NCBI RefSeq assembly: GCF_000165425.1
Contig: NW_001799020.1
Coordinates: forward strand, 124,001-188,000
DNA length: 64,000 nucleotides
Direction of reading: 5' to 3'
Source of the DNA: Paramecium tetraurelia
Taxonomy: Eukaryota; Ciliophora; Oligohymenophorea; Peniculida; Parameciidae
Part shown: positions 26,201 through 37,956 of the stretch, in pieces
How the letters are laid out: every line of letters starts with the position of its first letter
How positions within the stretch are numbered: the stretch's first letter is position 1
Program-made: the position numbers and the translations under genes
Notes under the pieces: generated by a model
Databases searched by the model: none
What the model was told of the DNA's origin: nothing
What the model saw: the letters and a program-made list of their open reading frames with translations, nothing else

Positions 26201-28462
26201 TCAATTATTAGATATATGCATCATGCCCTATTTAATTAATTCTCTCTCTGCTTTCACATATCCAAACAATGCCGATAATACTTATAAGGGTTCTACAGAA
26301 AATCTTATAACTATAAAATATCACTTAATACCTCTGTAAATACTTTTTATATTCTATTTCCTTAACGACTCTCTACAATTCCAAATCTTCGAATTTCTTA
26401 AACAAACCCTCTTTGATTTCAATGTCTTTTTAGATTTATTAGTATTCTCTTATTAATTTTTCTTTGTCTTCTGAAATAAAAGATTACTCTAGGATGACAC
26501 TGGCTTCAGTTTTGAACATTTTTTATATTTTCTTCTGTGCTTCAGTATATATTATATCATTCAAAGTTTATTTACTTTAGAAAATCTACGTAAGAGTTCC
26601 TTGTATGCTCTGTTTTTCATCTCTATTCAATCCTTTAAGTAATAGATTGATTTCTCCACTTGATTTCATTCTCCTATCTCTTAAAGTCTTTCTCTTAATG
26701 TCTTCTGAATCAATTTACGAAAAATGATTTTTAGATAAAATGGATAATATCGAATTGTTTAAATTATCTTATGAGGTTTCTAACCTTCCATGATAACTTC
26801 CAAAAAGTTGATGAGCTCTTATAAACAACTCATTCAATTCAATCATTTTTTTGGCTTTCTAAATTAAAAATTCTCTTCCTTTAGAATCTAAATAAGAAGG
26901 GAAATTATCATCAGATAATTTTTCATTTGTATCCCAAACAGCCTTTACAATCCAGCATAAACCTTATTTTCTACAATCGAGACCAATTTTAAGTAATTCC
27001 AATAGAAATCCTTGAATAGATTTTAATAATTCTTTATTATTTTTGTTTAATTTAGAATTTTCAGTCTCTAATTTTTCAATCTATTTGAAATTGAGCTTAA
27101 TTTGCAATTTGTATTTTTTGTAACTATCTTTCATAGTTTCTAATTGAGTTTCTATTTCATTCTGTTTTCCAACTGTGGCCATGTAAAAATCAACATTAGA
27201 AGACTTCTAAGACTTTTACACTTATGAGTTATTGTTGCTACCAACCTTGCCAAGTTCTTCTTTCAATTATTTTTATAAATCCTCAATGGATCTTAGTCTA
27301 TTGTATATTTCATGATTCTCCATCCTTAAAGTCTCAAGATCACGATCATTTTTATTGACTATTTTTTTTTGTTTCTCCAATTTGGCATTGATCTATTGTA
27401 AAATTGAATTGGTCTATTTTTCATAAAACACAGCTCTCTCATTTGCATTTAAGAAATTAGTCAATTGCATCTTGATCCTTGTATGCAAACTATTCTTCAA
27501 ACCCTCAACAGTGTAATCAAAGATCAAAGTGTCAGTTTGCTTTTCTTCATGCGATTATTTTTGCCTTGCCTATTCTATATTAATTAGTTCTTATGAAGTG
27601 AGGGTAGATCCTTATTAAAGATACTTATCCAATTATTTGACTAGACCCATGTCTTGATGCAACAATTCTGCCTTCTTTAAATTAGATAACTTGGCCAATG
27701 ATCCTTTGACTTTAGCTTAGAATAGATTTTGATTTTCAGTTTATGGAGATTTATCATCGGAGGATTGAGATTGCATCAATTTGGGGAATGCTGGCAGGAT
27801 AGTGGTGCCAGTCCTTTTATCTACAGCTCCTCTTCTAAATGAGGAGATCGATACTGTCTTTTAGAGCTGGGCTATTACCTACTCTATATTAAAACGAATC
27901 GTAAATACTTTCTTTCTCTATCTCCAATTATTTCTTCTCGAACTCTTACTACTTCTTGACCTTCACTTGCTTCCACCATTAATCGAGATTGGCCACCATC
28001 AAGTCATCACTTTCAGGCTTATACTATCTATTTCCCTTAAATTGTTCTTCCTTATGAAGCACAGGTTTCACTTACTAAGTGTTCTCGTCTTCATCTAATT
28101 TTTCATAACTAAAATCAATATGGAGGTTACATTTCTTAAAGTAGCAATTTACCACCAGGTTCATTCACTAACTTACTCCGCAAATTCGACTCCAAATCTG
28201 AGCGTTTTACTTTTTTATGTAGCTTAATGGGTTTCTTTGTGAGATCCTTTGGATTAGTGGTTACAATTTCATTCTAAATATAAATCTGCAATACCATATC
28301 TGGTTGTATAATATCATAGAATTAGATGGAATTCATCTCATCATTCAAGATTTTTTTTTTCATGTCATTCAACACTAACTACTCAATTTAATAATGATTT
28401 TGAGGTCGCACTTTATACTACAGAATCTCTGGAGCTGACTAAGAATTTTGCTTTTTAGACAT
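26201..28462 (-). CDS. Coiled-coil protein, ~727 residues
   Basis: Begins MSKKQNSQSAPEILQYKVRPQ. The N-terminal ~200 residues look globular (a FYDIIQPDMVLQIYIQ stretch); the rest is long alpha-helical coiled coil rich in Lys, Glu and Gln. Introns that fit: 27858-27882 (25 nt), possibly 26311-26331 (21 nt), and 26251-26281 (31 nt). The last gives a stop at 26203-26201 instead of an antisense overlap with the neighbour. One +1 displacement is needed near 28144 (TTG[C]TAC). With it and all three introns the length is an exact codon multiple. The stop lies only 16 bp from the convergent CHAT gene. It could be a cytoskeletal or ciliary component; no family is recognised. Confidence 0.72.
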
Positions 28463-28481
28463 TAAATATATTTATAATATT

Positions 28482-29636
28482 TCATTAATTTAATTTGAGC
28501 AAAACCCAATTCTTTTATCTGTCCTCTACTCTTTTCAGTATCAAAACCAAATATTTTGTAGGCAACATCAATCTCTTACGTTCCCCCTTACTTTGCAATT
28601 TGCTGAACCCCCATCTCCAATGTATTTTCTTAAAAACCTTCTCCAAATCCTAAAACCCATATGAAAAAGATCTAAATTTCCTCCTCTACCTCAATGAGTG
28701 CAATTATAATATTTTAATGCTTTATTTCTATAGCTTATTTTGAAATTATTACAATAACTCAAATATAATCGGAGATCTTTCTGTCACTGATTGAATTTGC
28801 TTAAATGAAAATTGAATTTACTTTTTGAATACGTTCTATAAACACCTTTGCAAATGCAAATCTTTATAGATCCTATTCAAACATTGTCCATATTCAAATA
28901 ATTTAATATTTCCGAACCTTATCAATCGGCTTAACCCCTCCTTTCTTCTAATTTAACACTTCATTCTATCGAAGTATTGCCCTAATTTATTGTTGTAAAT
29001 CCTCTTTATCTTAGAACCAAAGTGATCAAAAAATATCAATAGTTAGGTTTGTTGAGACCAATACTTCATGTACACTTGCATCAATAGTTCCTCCTATTTC
29101 CTCTTATTTATGAGTATCTTTCTCAACTGCTCTCTCTTTGCATATTGCAATCTCTAATTCACTTATGTTAAATTCCTTTGAAGTATAAAATATTTGATTT
29201 CCTAAAATGAAATAATCAACTTCTTCGTCCTAATGTTTTAAAGCACTATAAACAAAAGAATTGGAGCATTAATCTGTTACATACTCTCAAAATCAATGAT
29301 ACTCTCCTGTTTGATACTTAAGTTAGCAAAAGAAATCTTGAAACCTTCTCCCACATCTGAGTTCTCACTGACTCCCAAAGAACACACTTCGTCGAACATA
29401 TTTCTCTCAAAAACCATCGATTCTTTAATCCTAATCAACTCCCTCAAGTTCCTAATGATAGGTTTTCGAAGGGCTTCTAAAAGTAATTTTGCGGCATTCT
29501 CTTAAGAGATTGTATTTGGGTTACAATTCTCCTTGTTCTTTCTAAGCATTTTACTCTAAAGAAATTTATGAGAGAGATTCTTTATCTATTTATTTGCTTT
29601 GCTGAAATCAATAGTCTGAATTGATTACAATTTCAT
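28482..29636 (-). CDS. Basic coiled-coil / IQ-like protein, 384 residues
   Basis: Single exon of exactly 385 codons from the ATG at 29636 to the TGA at 28484-28482. Starts MKLQSIQTIDFSKANKQIKN. It is very rich in Lys, Arg, Gln and Leu, with repeated basic helical stretches such as LQRNLTQVNQRLQYAKREQLRK and several FDRMK/FGNIKLFEYG-type segments. The pattern is seen in calmodulin-binding or SFI1-like helical proteins, though no clean IQ motif series is visible. Its stop is only 19 bp from the start of the next minus-strand gene. Function unknown. Confidence 0.75.
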
Positions 29637-30323
29637 TTTTTTATATTTAAATTATATAACGTTAAACATACTGTTAATTTTGAAATGTTGTATCACTTAT
29701 CCAAATCAATTTAATGAAGTTAATATGAGAGATGGTTAAATTAAATTAGGGTGAATCAGTTTAAAGATTGTAAACTATGTTTTAATATATTTTGAAAATC
29801 AATTCATTATTTTATAACTCTTTTATTGGCAATCTAACTGGTTTTGGAAGAAATTTATGTGATATTACTAAGAACTCCTAAGACTCAACAAATTTTAATG
29901 CTACGACTTTAAATATTTCAATTCCTAAATTAGAGGTGAAACTTATTATTTTCAATTTTCCTTAAAATCATTGTAGGTTTTTGTAGGAGTCCTTTACCTA
30001 TGTTAATTTTATGGGTTCTGCTAATAAAAATGAGAATTAAAGATTAGCCTTATTAAATAATAATATATCAAAATTAACTTTATTCAGTCAATAATGTTAT
30101 ATTTAGTATTTTTTGCATTATATTTTTAATTACTCTTAATCTTATTTAAGAATAAGTCATTTTAAATTATTTAATTATATATTTTAATATCATCATGATT
30201 TGGACATTTTGAGTTTAGAATCAAAATTTAATATGATAGTCTTTTGTTATTTAATAATGAAAATAACACCAAGAGATTTTTTATTCTTAATATGAAATGT
30301 ATTTAAAAAGCAAAAATTAATAA
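29637..30323. other. Intergenic spacer
   Basis: A+T-rich. A weak plus-strand ORF (30000-30210) has hydrophobic but low-complexity composition and I do not accept it. Nothing else is supported. Confidence 0.5.
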
Positions 30324-33300
30324 TCATAATACAGTTTTGGATCTTCTTCTTTTGAGCAAAAAGCTAAATAAAATAATCTCACAAACTATAATGATACATA
30401 ATTAGATTTAAAAAATATTTTCTTCATTCTCATTCTTTAAATCAATTTAAAATTCAAGTTGGGATAGCGAATTTTTAAAAGTCAAGTTAAATGATTTGGT
30501 TTAGTATTGATCAATTTTAATCTTATATGAATCAACTTAATAAACTGTATGATCTTAAGAATCATCATCTTCTACCACTATTAAGTGAGATTCATTATAT
30601 TTATGAACCAAGGAAATATTTTTACTTAAGATATATATCTCATTTATCAAATTGAATTCACTTATATTATACACATTAATCCTTTAAGAGTGATTCTTAA
30701 TATCATTATATGAAATAATTAATATTTAATTGTTTTACATTAATAAAATTTGTTAATTCATTGTAGTTGCAGAAACTCTTATTAATCCATTTCTCTCGAT
30801 AGTCGTACTTTCATTGTTAAAGCTTAACTCCAATACTTAAATGAAAGTTGGTCTTGAAAATAGAATTATTTGAGCATAATATTAATTATCATCTTTCTAT
30901 TCCATGAATAAAATTTCAAATTTACTTTAGAACGCTACAGAATCATAAATAAATTCATTTATAGGTACGATTACTTAAAAATGCACTTGATTAACAATAT
31001 CATATATGATAAATTCAATTGTTTCATTTTATATTATCCTTTCATGAATAGCAACAAAATTTGAATTAACTATTTAATTTACTTGGCAATAGTTACAATC
31101 ATATGAGTTTATTAAAGTAAGTGTATTATTTTGAATTTCATAAAAGGAAAGTAACAATTAGAAACTAATTACGCAATATTAATTAGCTATTGAAATATTG
31201 ATTATATAATGCCTTTCATCGTGGATCAATGTAAAATTAGCAATACTCTCTAAATTAGTCTTTAAATACAATTCGACGAATTAATCGCTTCCTTGCTGAT
31301 ACCACACTATAAAATAAAGTTCTGAACTAATTGTTCTAAAGTCAATTTTTTATTGTAAATCAAACGCTTTATAATATGATGGAGCTCCATATATATTAGA
31401 GATAGTTAGTGATTAATTATTTTCATTAATACAAACAGCATTATCAACCCTTTTGCATTTCCTCCTTTTAATAGAATCAATTTAAACCAATGGAAATACT
31501 AACTCATATGCGTTTATGGATATAGTTTCAATAGGTCCAATAACAAATCTTCTTGGATCAAATAAAATAAATTGCTAAAATATATGATATTGGAATTGCT
31601 AAACTTCAGTGGAAATAGATTTTAGTTACTGGAAACCATTTATTAGTTTAAACTAAATATAATGTAATTGAGAATGATTTTGATCGAGTTTATCAATAAG
31701 CAGAATAGGCGCATTAATTTGTTTTATAAAATCAGTAAAAATATTTATTCTACATTATAGAGATATTTCTAAAATTGTTAATCTTTTCAATTATTGCTAT
31801 TGGAAGAAAAATATTTCATTATATGATGCCTATGTGAAAGTAAAATTGTCAACTTTGATAATATCAATTAAATTGCTCCTATATAAATGTGTGAGGCTAT
31901 ATACAGCGAGTACTGAATTATTTTAAGAATCAAAAGCAGCAATTATAAGAAAAAAACTATTTATGCTATGCTTCAACGGGTAAGCGTAATTTAAATTTTC
32001 ATTGAATATTTATGTTATGGGAATCAATTGGAAATTAAAATACGAATAAAGAATAGCGAGAGTTTTATTTCCTATGGTTGAAATCACTAAAAATGAATTT
32101 TTATTAAAGTAAAATTAATGCAAACTATGAATAGTTTGGTTTTAATATCTAATAGTATTTGTAAGATTTTCGCTTTTGAAAATGAAAACTTGACGTGAAA
32201 AATCTATCTCCAAAAAGTCTGAATAAATTATCCTCTCTTAAATACATTAGCCATTTGAATTTAATTTATAGATTTATTATTCAATAATCTTTTCATTGGA
32301 TAATATTAAATAACTCACACAAGATTTTAAAACGATTTAATGACCAAGGTTTTGATAACTAATGTTAATGACTTCATCTTTAAATTCATAGATACCTTTC
32401 CATAAAGTAGGTCTTCTCAAATTTAACCTTAAAACTTTCTTCCTTTAATTAGTCAACAGAAAGACATCACTGTTAAATACATAAACATTTTCTTTTTCGA
32501 TTTCTCCAAAATACCCTAAATTAAGATTTGTATTTTAGTAGCACATTATTACTATTATTTATAAACTTTATTTTAGTTAAATAACTTTTACAACCTAGCG
32601 ATTCTAAAATACATCAACCTGCCATAAAATCTCGAGTTTTTATTCATTTAAACAATCTTGCATAACCTCATATTATTATTCTTCACAATAAATAGCATCA
32701 TTTTTTAAGAATTAGATATTAAATGGCAGAAAATCACTTTTGAATTCTTACGGCTAAAAAGTAAACTAAAAACTTTCTTCTTCAATTACCTTTTTGATAG
32801 ATAGGAGTCGTAATCCATACATCGAAAAATCGTTAAATATTATTTCCATTTAAAGAAATTCAGCGTTTTAAAATAAATTGCTTGAGGCCAAATCTACAAG
32901 TGTTTAATTTGAATAATCGTTGCAATTAAAAAAGGGAGAATACTCATTTTTCTTAAAGACAATAAATTGATTATTTTATTTACCTATAAAAAATGGATAA
33001 AATGAAATGGTTTGAATTGATTATAATTAAACCTGGAATATATATATCATATCTTCTCTAACAATGCATTCAAGATGTGATTCACTAATTAAAACAATGG
33101 AATCTGAAAACATTAGAATTTATCTAGGTTTTATATATTTTGTAATTATTATGAACGTACTTAAATTTTGCTCAACCATTCTTTAAATGCTACTTTTCTA
33201 TTCATAAATTGATTGTAAAACAATTACTTATCTTCCAAGCTTAATTTCGAAATCTAAAATTGTAGATTCATAATTTTAATAGATCTTATTGTAAGTCTAC

Positions 33301-34085
33301 CCCTAAAATGAAACAATCCAATGATCAAATTGGAAAAAGTAATTATTATCAAAAGTAACTTTCCTTAATATTAGTTAGTCAATAAAATAGTGATTGTTTA
33401 CAAACAATCTAAAATTTAGAGCACCATCATTGTTAAATTCTATCATAAATATTTCCCAATTCAAACAATTCAAAAATATAACTAAGAATTAAGAAGAATT
33501 TTCATTAAAATATACATCAAATTAGCATTTTGACTATTTTTTTACATCAAAGGACTATTGTATTTGAACTGTTGATTCATTAATTTTGATTATGTTAATT
33601 TAATAATTCTCAATTTATTCGCAACAAATAATGAACTTTTATTTAATTAGATAATAGACATGAGTGATCTTATCACAATTTTCAATATTAAATTTTAGTG
33701 AATAGATTAACTCCATTTGAACATTATACTCCTTAGAATCAAAAATGCTTAACCTTAGCTCCTTCATTTACAATAAATAACGTTTTTCTCTTTGATAAAT
33801 TTAAATTAATCTATATTCCTAAATGCTTGAGAAAATTAATATATAATCATCTTCCTATAACAATTCTTCATCAAAAGAAATAATTTATTCTAAAAATTAT
33901 GGATTTTCTTTATATACATAATCAGATTTCTCATTACTTTAAAAAATTATAGGAAAGAATTTAGTTTAGAATTCTTGAATCTAATTTTTATTGCAAAAAA
34001 CCTTCGGTTTATCACAGCTAATTTCAGGCAACATTAGTAGAGTAAGAAGATAAGGAGTGATAAATTAGAGAATAATCGATTTCAT
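30324..34085 (-). CDS. Large type I membrane protein of unknown function (second copy of the type)
   Basis: Uninterrupted frame of 1254 codons with no intron and no frame problem. It has an N-terminal signal peptide (MKSIILQFITPYLLTLLMLPEIS), a long region rich in Ile, Phe, Asn, Gln and aromatic residues with repeated short beta-strand-like segments, and one TM helix near the end (LCIIIVCEIILFSFLL) followed by a basic tail KRRRSKTVL. Length, topology and composition match the gene at 7422-11323, suggesting the same ciliate protein class, though identity between them looks low. The ectodomain could be a beta-propeller-like fold, but I see no diagnostic motif. Confidence 0.8.
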
Positions 34086-34771
34086 AAATTAATATTATTT
34101 TAAATATAAATAATATCGCTATGAATTTACATCAATTTAAAAAAAATCATTCAAATATTCTAATCACTATTCAATTATTAAATCTACGTATATCCACAAA
34201 CATGATCTTATTTTGTACAAGGAAACTCTTTAATTAAAAATATGCTTCATTAATATATTTATTATTGACTATGATTTAAAAGCAAAATTAATTAATGTTG
34301 CACTTTTTATAGAAAATTTTAATTAAAAGGAATTAATATCAAATTAATTTATGGGCATATTTGGTTAATAATATGAATCCTGAATTTGAGCTATTTTAAT
34401 TCTATTTTTATATATGTTTAATATTCTGAATAGAATTTAGTTGGCAGAAAACTCTATTAATATTAACGGTAATATGTCTATAATATTAAACATTTAATCA
34501 TTATTAAACTGAGGAAAGCATATGTGTTATTAAACTAATATAATTTAACAAAATTTGAATTTTATTAATTACTCAAATCTTTTAATAATAACTGTATATA
34601 TTCATTTAAAAGTATTTCTTTTTTATGAATACTTTTCCAAACTTATTACAATATATAAAATACTAGTTAATTGAAAATTTAATTCCCAAAAAACTTATAT
34701 TAATTAAGTATAATATTGACAAAGGAAATGATAATTATTTTAAAAACTAATTTTAATCTCTCAATAAAATC
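34086..34771. other. Intergenic spacer
   Basis: A+T-rich, about 690 bp, upstream of one minus-strand gene and downstream of the next. No gene, RNA or repeat that I can support. Confidence 0.55.
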
Positions 34772-36092
34772 TCAAGCACAAACAGTTGTCCAAGTCTTGT
34801 AAGCCAAGATACATTATGCTCTTTTTTTGTCACCTTATGATGCATCATAGTTAACATGGGCTATAAAATAATTTTATCCTTTTCCATCAGAAGGAACAGG
34901 AGAGGGTGAATAAGTTCCAGTATTTGTACATGTTCTTGAAGCAGGTACACAAGTAAAGACAACACCAGTGTCTACAATAGTTTGGGTGTCATCGCTTATT
35001 TTAAATAATTTAACTTGTGAATCGGTGATAGTTAGAGTAGTATCTGACCAATAATAAGTAAATTTAAGTGAAGCAAATAAATTATCATAGTTATTTTCTG
35101 TAGGTGAATAGGCGACAGTACTTCCGAGGAATGGGCGAATGCAAAAAACATCAGTATAAGCTTTAATAATTCCAAATTACTCTGGTGCATAGGAATAAAC
35201 CATCACATAGCCTTTATCAGTATAGCTGTAAGCACTCCAATCAATGGTCAAAGTATGTAATTGACCTGAAATTTTGAGGGAGTTTCTAAAATAAGGAATG
35301 ATAGCAAAGTTGATAAAATAATAGTTGGTCTGATAATAATTGGGTTGAAATGTCGTCATTCTAGTTAAAGCAACAAGAGCTAAACTCCAAATCTTAGGCA
35401 GAATTGCATTTCTAAGAGCAATAGTAGACCTATGAATGACAGTCCAATCCCTGAGTAATTATAGGGATTGGTAGACTGTTCTCTCTAAGTAGAAGGGGTG
35501 AGATCTTGATTACGAAAGTAGAACATCTCGAGTTGCTGTCTCTAAATATTTATTTAAGATAGCAAGAAGTTTGCTTTGGAAATTGGCCTCAGTTGTTTCC
35601 TGAGAAACAATCCAAGGGTTGATTGTATACAATTTAAACATTTCTTTGACACTGGTAGCAACATTCAAAGATGCCATAGGAATTGGAGTGGCATCATTGG
35701 TTTAATCGACAAATCCATCAAAATTCATAGTGAATCTTACGAAGGCATAGTTCATTTTTCCAAAATTCTTATCACAGCAAACATTGTCATATTAAAGACT
35801 AAATGTCTCCAAGGAATCACACTCTGTATTTGCACCGCCTGTTTATAATGATCCTCCTGTTCGACAGGCTGCTACTTCATCAATAAGATAGCAAGGTAGG
35901 GTTACACAAGCAGGAGTACCTAGAGTACTAATTTAATACTGTCACAATTTACCTATCCCAAAAGCACCAGCCTTTACCATTAATCGCATCTGATCCACAA
36001 GTTGCCTATGTTGTTAATGCTGAACAGGTATTTTATCCAACATATGTTTAGGCATACGTAGTTATTAAGAAGACAAAAATTAATGAGATCAT
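34772..36092 (-). CDS. Secreted cysteine-containing protein, tandem paralog A
   Basis: 431 residues with one 25-nt intron (35928-35952), an exact codon multiple. It begins with a signal peptide (MISLIFVFLITTYAQ), then a short Cys-rich N-terminal domain (CSALTTQATC...GWCFWD, PCYLIDEVAAC). A ~330-residue domain follows containing HPFYLERTVYQSLQLLRDW and QTNYYFINFAIIPYFRNSL, and the end again has Cys (FTCVPASRTC, CA). It shares HPFYLE, QTNYYF(I/L)NFA and VFC/VVY strand motifs with the next gene, so the two are a tandem duplicate. The start lies 12 bp after the neighbour's stop. It lacks TM segments and is likely secreted or lumenal. Function unknown. Confidence 0.8.
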
Positions 36093-36104
36093 AATTTTAT
36101 TAAT

Positions 36105-37193
36105 TCATTTCTATATATAAAAAATAAATTAAGAATCTGTTAAAGGTGACGGAAGGATAAATTTACAAGTTCTTTCTACATCATCGCATATTGTTGATGT
36201 TATTGAGGAGGATTTTATATGAGGAATCTAGGATTTATCAGCTATGAAGTGTAATTGTCTTGGACTATTAGTCATGGTTCCTGAGGTTTGAGTGTAGACT
36301 ATTTCCATATTCTCAATATTAACAAAATTGGATCCATCTTAAGCAATTACATTCACATAAACAACATCTGTCAAGGCATCAGTGATGCCAAAGAATTTCG
36401 GAGTGTAAGATATTGCCTACACGAAACCATTCCTTTCATATTTGACCCAAGTCAACGAGGTGGTGTGATCTTGTCCCTCAATTGAAATATACAATCTGGA
36501 GAATGTTGTTTAAGCAAAATTCAAAAAGTAGTAGTTTGTTTGATAATGCTTACTGTAAATTGCCATCTTCTTCTAATAAACCGAAGCAACACCCCAGAAC
36601 TTGATTAATGTATTTTATTTTTCGGGTGTACTTAAAGTAGTGGTGTCATCTCTTAAATTTTGTAGGGTTTAGAACAAGCACTTCTCCAAATAAAAGGGGT
36701 GCACTGTAATGTTCAGAAAGGCACTCTCGTATTCTTTATATAAGTCCAATATATCTTATAATTCTTTATTTTGAGCCACTTGAATATTCACAGTCAGAAT
36801 TTGATATAGAAAATTCATTTGTGGTTTGGCAATCTTTAACTAAGCCACAGTCAACCCAGAAATTGAGTATGTTGCATAACCAGTTGTCACTATGGGGTAT
36901 CTAACATAATTAAAGTCTATAGTAGCACTTGTTCCACACACGTTCTTATATTCAATGCTCACCAAATCCAAAGGCACACAAAGAGTCTAATATTTTCCAT
37001 TAACTCGACAAGACCCTATCTCATCAATCCTGTAGCAATCTTGACTTTACGTGTAAAGGCCACAAGAAGACCCACTCCATTTACAATACCCAGAGCTTAA
37101 GCAATCAGCTTCTGCAGTATAAACGTTACATTCTCCTGTTCCCGGCGCCGGTGTACTATAAACATAGCCTACTAAAAACAAAATCAATATCAT
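36105..37193 (-). CDS. Secreted cysteine-containing protein, tandem paralog B
   Basis: 362 residues, single exon. Signal peptide MILILFLVGYVYS, then a surface-antigen-like module: ADCLSSGYCKWSGSSCGLY followed by DCYRIDEIGSC. The following domain has HPFYLEKCLFQTLQNLRDD and QTNYYFLNFAQTTFSRLYI, parallel to the downstream paralog. The single CxW-type module resembles the repeats of the giant protein at 1-6841, linking these secreted proteins to the same Cys-domain superfamily. The last coding bases lie 12 bp from the paralog's start codon. A locally GC-rich CCGGCGCCGG occurs in codons just after the signal peptide (about 37141-37150). Confidence 0.78.
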
Positions 37194-37956
37194 AAAGAAA
37201 TTATATTTATAAATTCAAGGTTTATTATTCAGGCAGCTTGAGCATCCCCATACTCGTTGAGACTATTAAATAAGGATCAATTTCAACTATAAATTCAACA
37301 TATCCTAAATGCGCAACTGTTTAACACTTTTCCTATTAAGCATTTGTTAATGACTATTAATAGATACGTTTTATAGGTAATATTTACTTATTAATATACT
37401 TTTAAATTGAAAATACTTAGGAGAGAAAATATAATATATATATATTTGAATCTATTAATCAAATACACAAAACTCTCGATACAGACTTTTATTATCTAAT
37501 ACTATAATATAATAATTAATCCTCTAATTTGTTTAGCCTTTAGAATAAGTTATTAACTTTATAAGGTTCTTTTTGAATAAATAAAATAGTAGCAATATTT
37601 ATTAAAATGAACTAAAATATTAATAGTATACTTAATACCCTGTGAATATACTAAAATATTGTATAAATTGTTATAATAGATTTGACAATTAGACTGCATT
37701 TTATAAGCTATTCAAATTCTTTAATAAGTTAAGTCTTTTTATATATAGTTTATAGTTCTATTTACATATTATAATGAATAAATTATTTACAGATTTTAGC
37801 AGGCATTCAATTGATATCTTATATTCGCATCAAATTAAACTAAGTTTTAAGTAATTTGATCATCCATATTTTTGTCATATCTCTTATAGAATTTATCATT
37901 TATAGAAGCGTATTAGATAAAACAATAATTAACATAATTAACATAACCGTAAAAAT
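37194..37956. other. Intergenic spacer
   Basis: About 760 bp, strongly A+T-rich, between two minus-strand genes. It contains AT dinucleotide stretches near 37430-37445. No gene or RNA supported. Confidence 0.55.

Noticed and set aside
30000-30210. Hydrophobic plus-strand ORF
   Set aside because: Composition follows the local A+T bias, no start context, no recognisable pattern.
35576-35848. 90-residue plus-strand ORF with several Cys
   Set aside because: Antisense to the secreted paralog A, whose minus-strand frame is continuous with an exact codon count.
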